A stretch of DNA of 6,864 nucleotides, taken from an uncultured Eubacteriales bacterium. GTDB taxonomy: Bacteria; Bacillota; Clostridia; Oscillospirales; Acutalibacteraceae. Shown piece after piece: positions 6,033 through 6,864 of this stretch (its first letter is position 1; each line of letters opens with the position of its first letter). The notes beneath the pieces were generated by a model. The model ran no database searches and was not told the origin of the DNA. It saw only the letters and a program-made list of their open reading frames with translations. The stretch covers positions 1 through 6,864 of the forward strand of contig CAKUME010000057.1 of the NCBI GenBank assembly GCA_934667575.1, given 5' to 3'. A program made the position numbers and the translations under genes.

Positions 6033-6864
6033 ATGATCCATCTTTGCTTTTATGATACCAAGCCCTACGACCGGGTGTATTTTGACGCCTATGCGTCCGG
6101 AATGGGCGTGGAGATTGAATACCTCGAATCCAAGCTGACGCGGGTGTCGGCCGTGATGGCGCGCGGCGCCGACGCGGTGTGCGCATTTGTGAACGACACC
6201 ATCGACGCGGCGGCAATTGAAACACTGTGCGAAAACGGCGTGAAGCTGCTGGCGCTGCGCTGCGCGGGCTACAACAATGTGGATCTGCGCGCGGCGGCGG
6301 GGCGGCTCACGGTGGCGCGGGTGCCGGCCTATTCGCCGCACGCGGTGGCCGAGCATGCCATGGCGATGCTGCTCACGCTGGTGCGCAAAACCCATCGCGC
6401 CTATAACCGCACCCGCGACTACAACTTTAATCTGACCAATCTGACGGGCTTTGACCTCTATGGCAAAACCATCGGCGTGGTGGGCACGGGGCGCATTGGC
6501 CGCACGTTTATCCGGCTGTGCGCCGGGTTCGGCATGCGCACACTGGCCTATGACCCGTTCCCGGTGGCGGACGCAGGCGCGGAATATGTGCCGTTTGACC
6601 GGCTGTGCGCGGAATCGGACATTATTTCGCTGCACTGTCCGCTCACCCGGGAAACGCACCACTTGGTGAACCGCACGTCGATTGCGCAAATGAAGCCCGG
6701 CGTGGTGCTCATCAACACCTCGCGCGGCGCACTGATCGATGCGTCGGCGCTGTTGGATGCCATTCGCTCGCAGCATGTGGGCGCGGCGGGGCTCGATGTG
6801 TATGAGGAGGAAACGGAGTTTTTCTATGAGGATTATTCCGAGACCATTCTGAGCGACGAAGTGC
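6033..6864 (+). CDS. ldhA: D-lactate dehydrogenase (LdhA-type), 3' end outside the window
   Basis: Reduces pyruvate to D-lactate with NADH in the cytoplasm, a fermentation step that regenerates NAD+. The 277 codons visible align closely, from memory, with E. coli LdhA (329 residues), so roughly 50 residues are missing. Shared blocks include FVND (52-55), ALRCAGYNNVDL (74-85), VPAYSPHAVAEHA (97-109), HRAYNRTRD (121-129), LTGFDLYGKTIGVVGTG (137-153) with the NAD-binding GTGRIG (151-156), SLHCPLT (199-205) and NTSRGALID (228-236). Arg231 is the substrate-binding catalytic Arg and the catalytic Glu lies in DVYEEE (255-260); the catalytic His falls beyond base 6864. ATG 6033 has AAAGGAG (6018-6024) 8 bases upstream. 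A weak promoter TTGAAA (5944-5949), 16 bases, TATTTC (5966-5971) may serve it. Another 2-hydroxyacid dehydrogenase of the same family cannot be fully excluded. Confidence 0.92.
   Translation, partial: MIHLCFYDTKPYDRVYFDAYASGMGVEIEYLESKLTRVSAVMARGADAVCAFVNDTIDAAAIETLCENGVKLLALRCAGYNNVDLRAAAGRLTVARVPAYSPHAVAEHAMAMLLTLVRKTHRAYNRTRDYNFNLTNLTGFDLYGKTIGVVGTGRIGRTFIRLCAGFGMRTLAYDPFPVADAGAEYVPFDRLCAESDIISLHCPLTRETHHLVNRTSIAQMKPGVVLINTSRGALIDASALLDAIRSQHVGAAGLDVYEEETEFFYEDYSETILSDEV

Noticed and set aside
5940..6776. 278-residue open frame on the minus strand
   Set aside because: Antisense to ldhA, with His/Arg-rich composition and no ribosome site.

Overview
The window looks like chromosome from a GC-rich, low-G+C-phylum-type Gram-positive anaerobe, most likely a Clostridia member of the Oscillospiraceae/Ruminococcaceae kind (inference). 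The reasons are strong AGGAGG-type ribosome sites, consensus sigma-A promoters with 17-base spacers, a lipoprotein binding protein with a Ser-rich linker, a BceS-like short-loop sensor kinase, a Gram-positive-style Wzz protein and an LdhA-type D-lactate dehydrogenase. No mobile element, CRISPR array, tRNA or rRNA is visible.

Layout. Positions 59-1711 (minus) encode a 550-residue extracellular solute-binding lipoprotein, transcribed from a consensus promoter near 1825-1853 with a leader of about 107 bases. A divergent, repeat-rich intergenic region leads to a second consensus promoter (2070-2098, plus). This drives a two-gene operon: a cation diffusion facilitator (2154-3371) carrying an Asn-Asp/Asp-Asp site typical of Mn2+ exporters, then a membrane histidine-kinase-like protein (3385-4425). 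The kinase keeps its ATP-binding boxes but lacks the phospho-acceptor His. A long perfect-but-one hairpin at 4598-4649 separates this operon from the convergent gene at 4677-5861. That gene encodes a Wzz/chain-length-determinant protein with a C-terminal domain resembling a BY-kinase that has lost its P-loop. Its promoter (5915-5943, minus) has a near-perfect consensus. The last gene, from 6033 and cut by the window end, is a D-lactate dehydrogenase.

How the parts fit. The binding protein probably feeds an ABC sugar or oligosaccharide importer whose permeases lie outside the window. The exporter and kinase-like protein are translationally close (13 bases apart) and may form a metal-efflux and sensing or regulatory pair. 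The Wzz-like protein belongs to surface polysaccharide assembly. LdhA makes D-lactate from pyruvate to recycle NADH during fermentation. These look like four independent transcription units rather than one pathway. The least ordinary features are the two proteins with apparently dead catalytic modules, the duplicated C-terminal domain of the exporter, and the terminator-like hairpin a few bases after the exporter's predicted transcription start.
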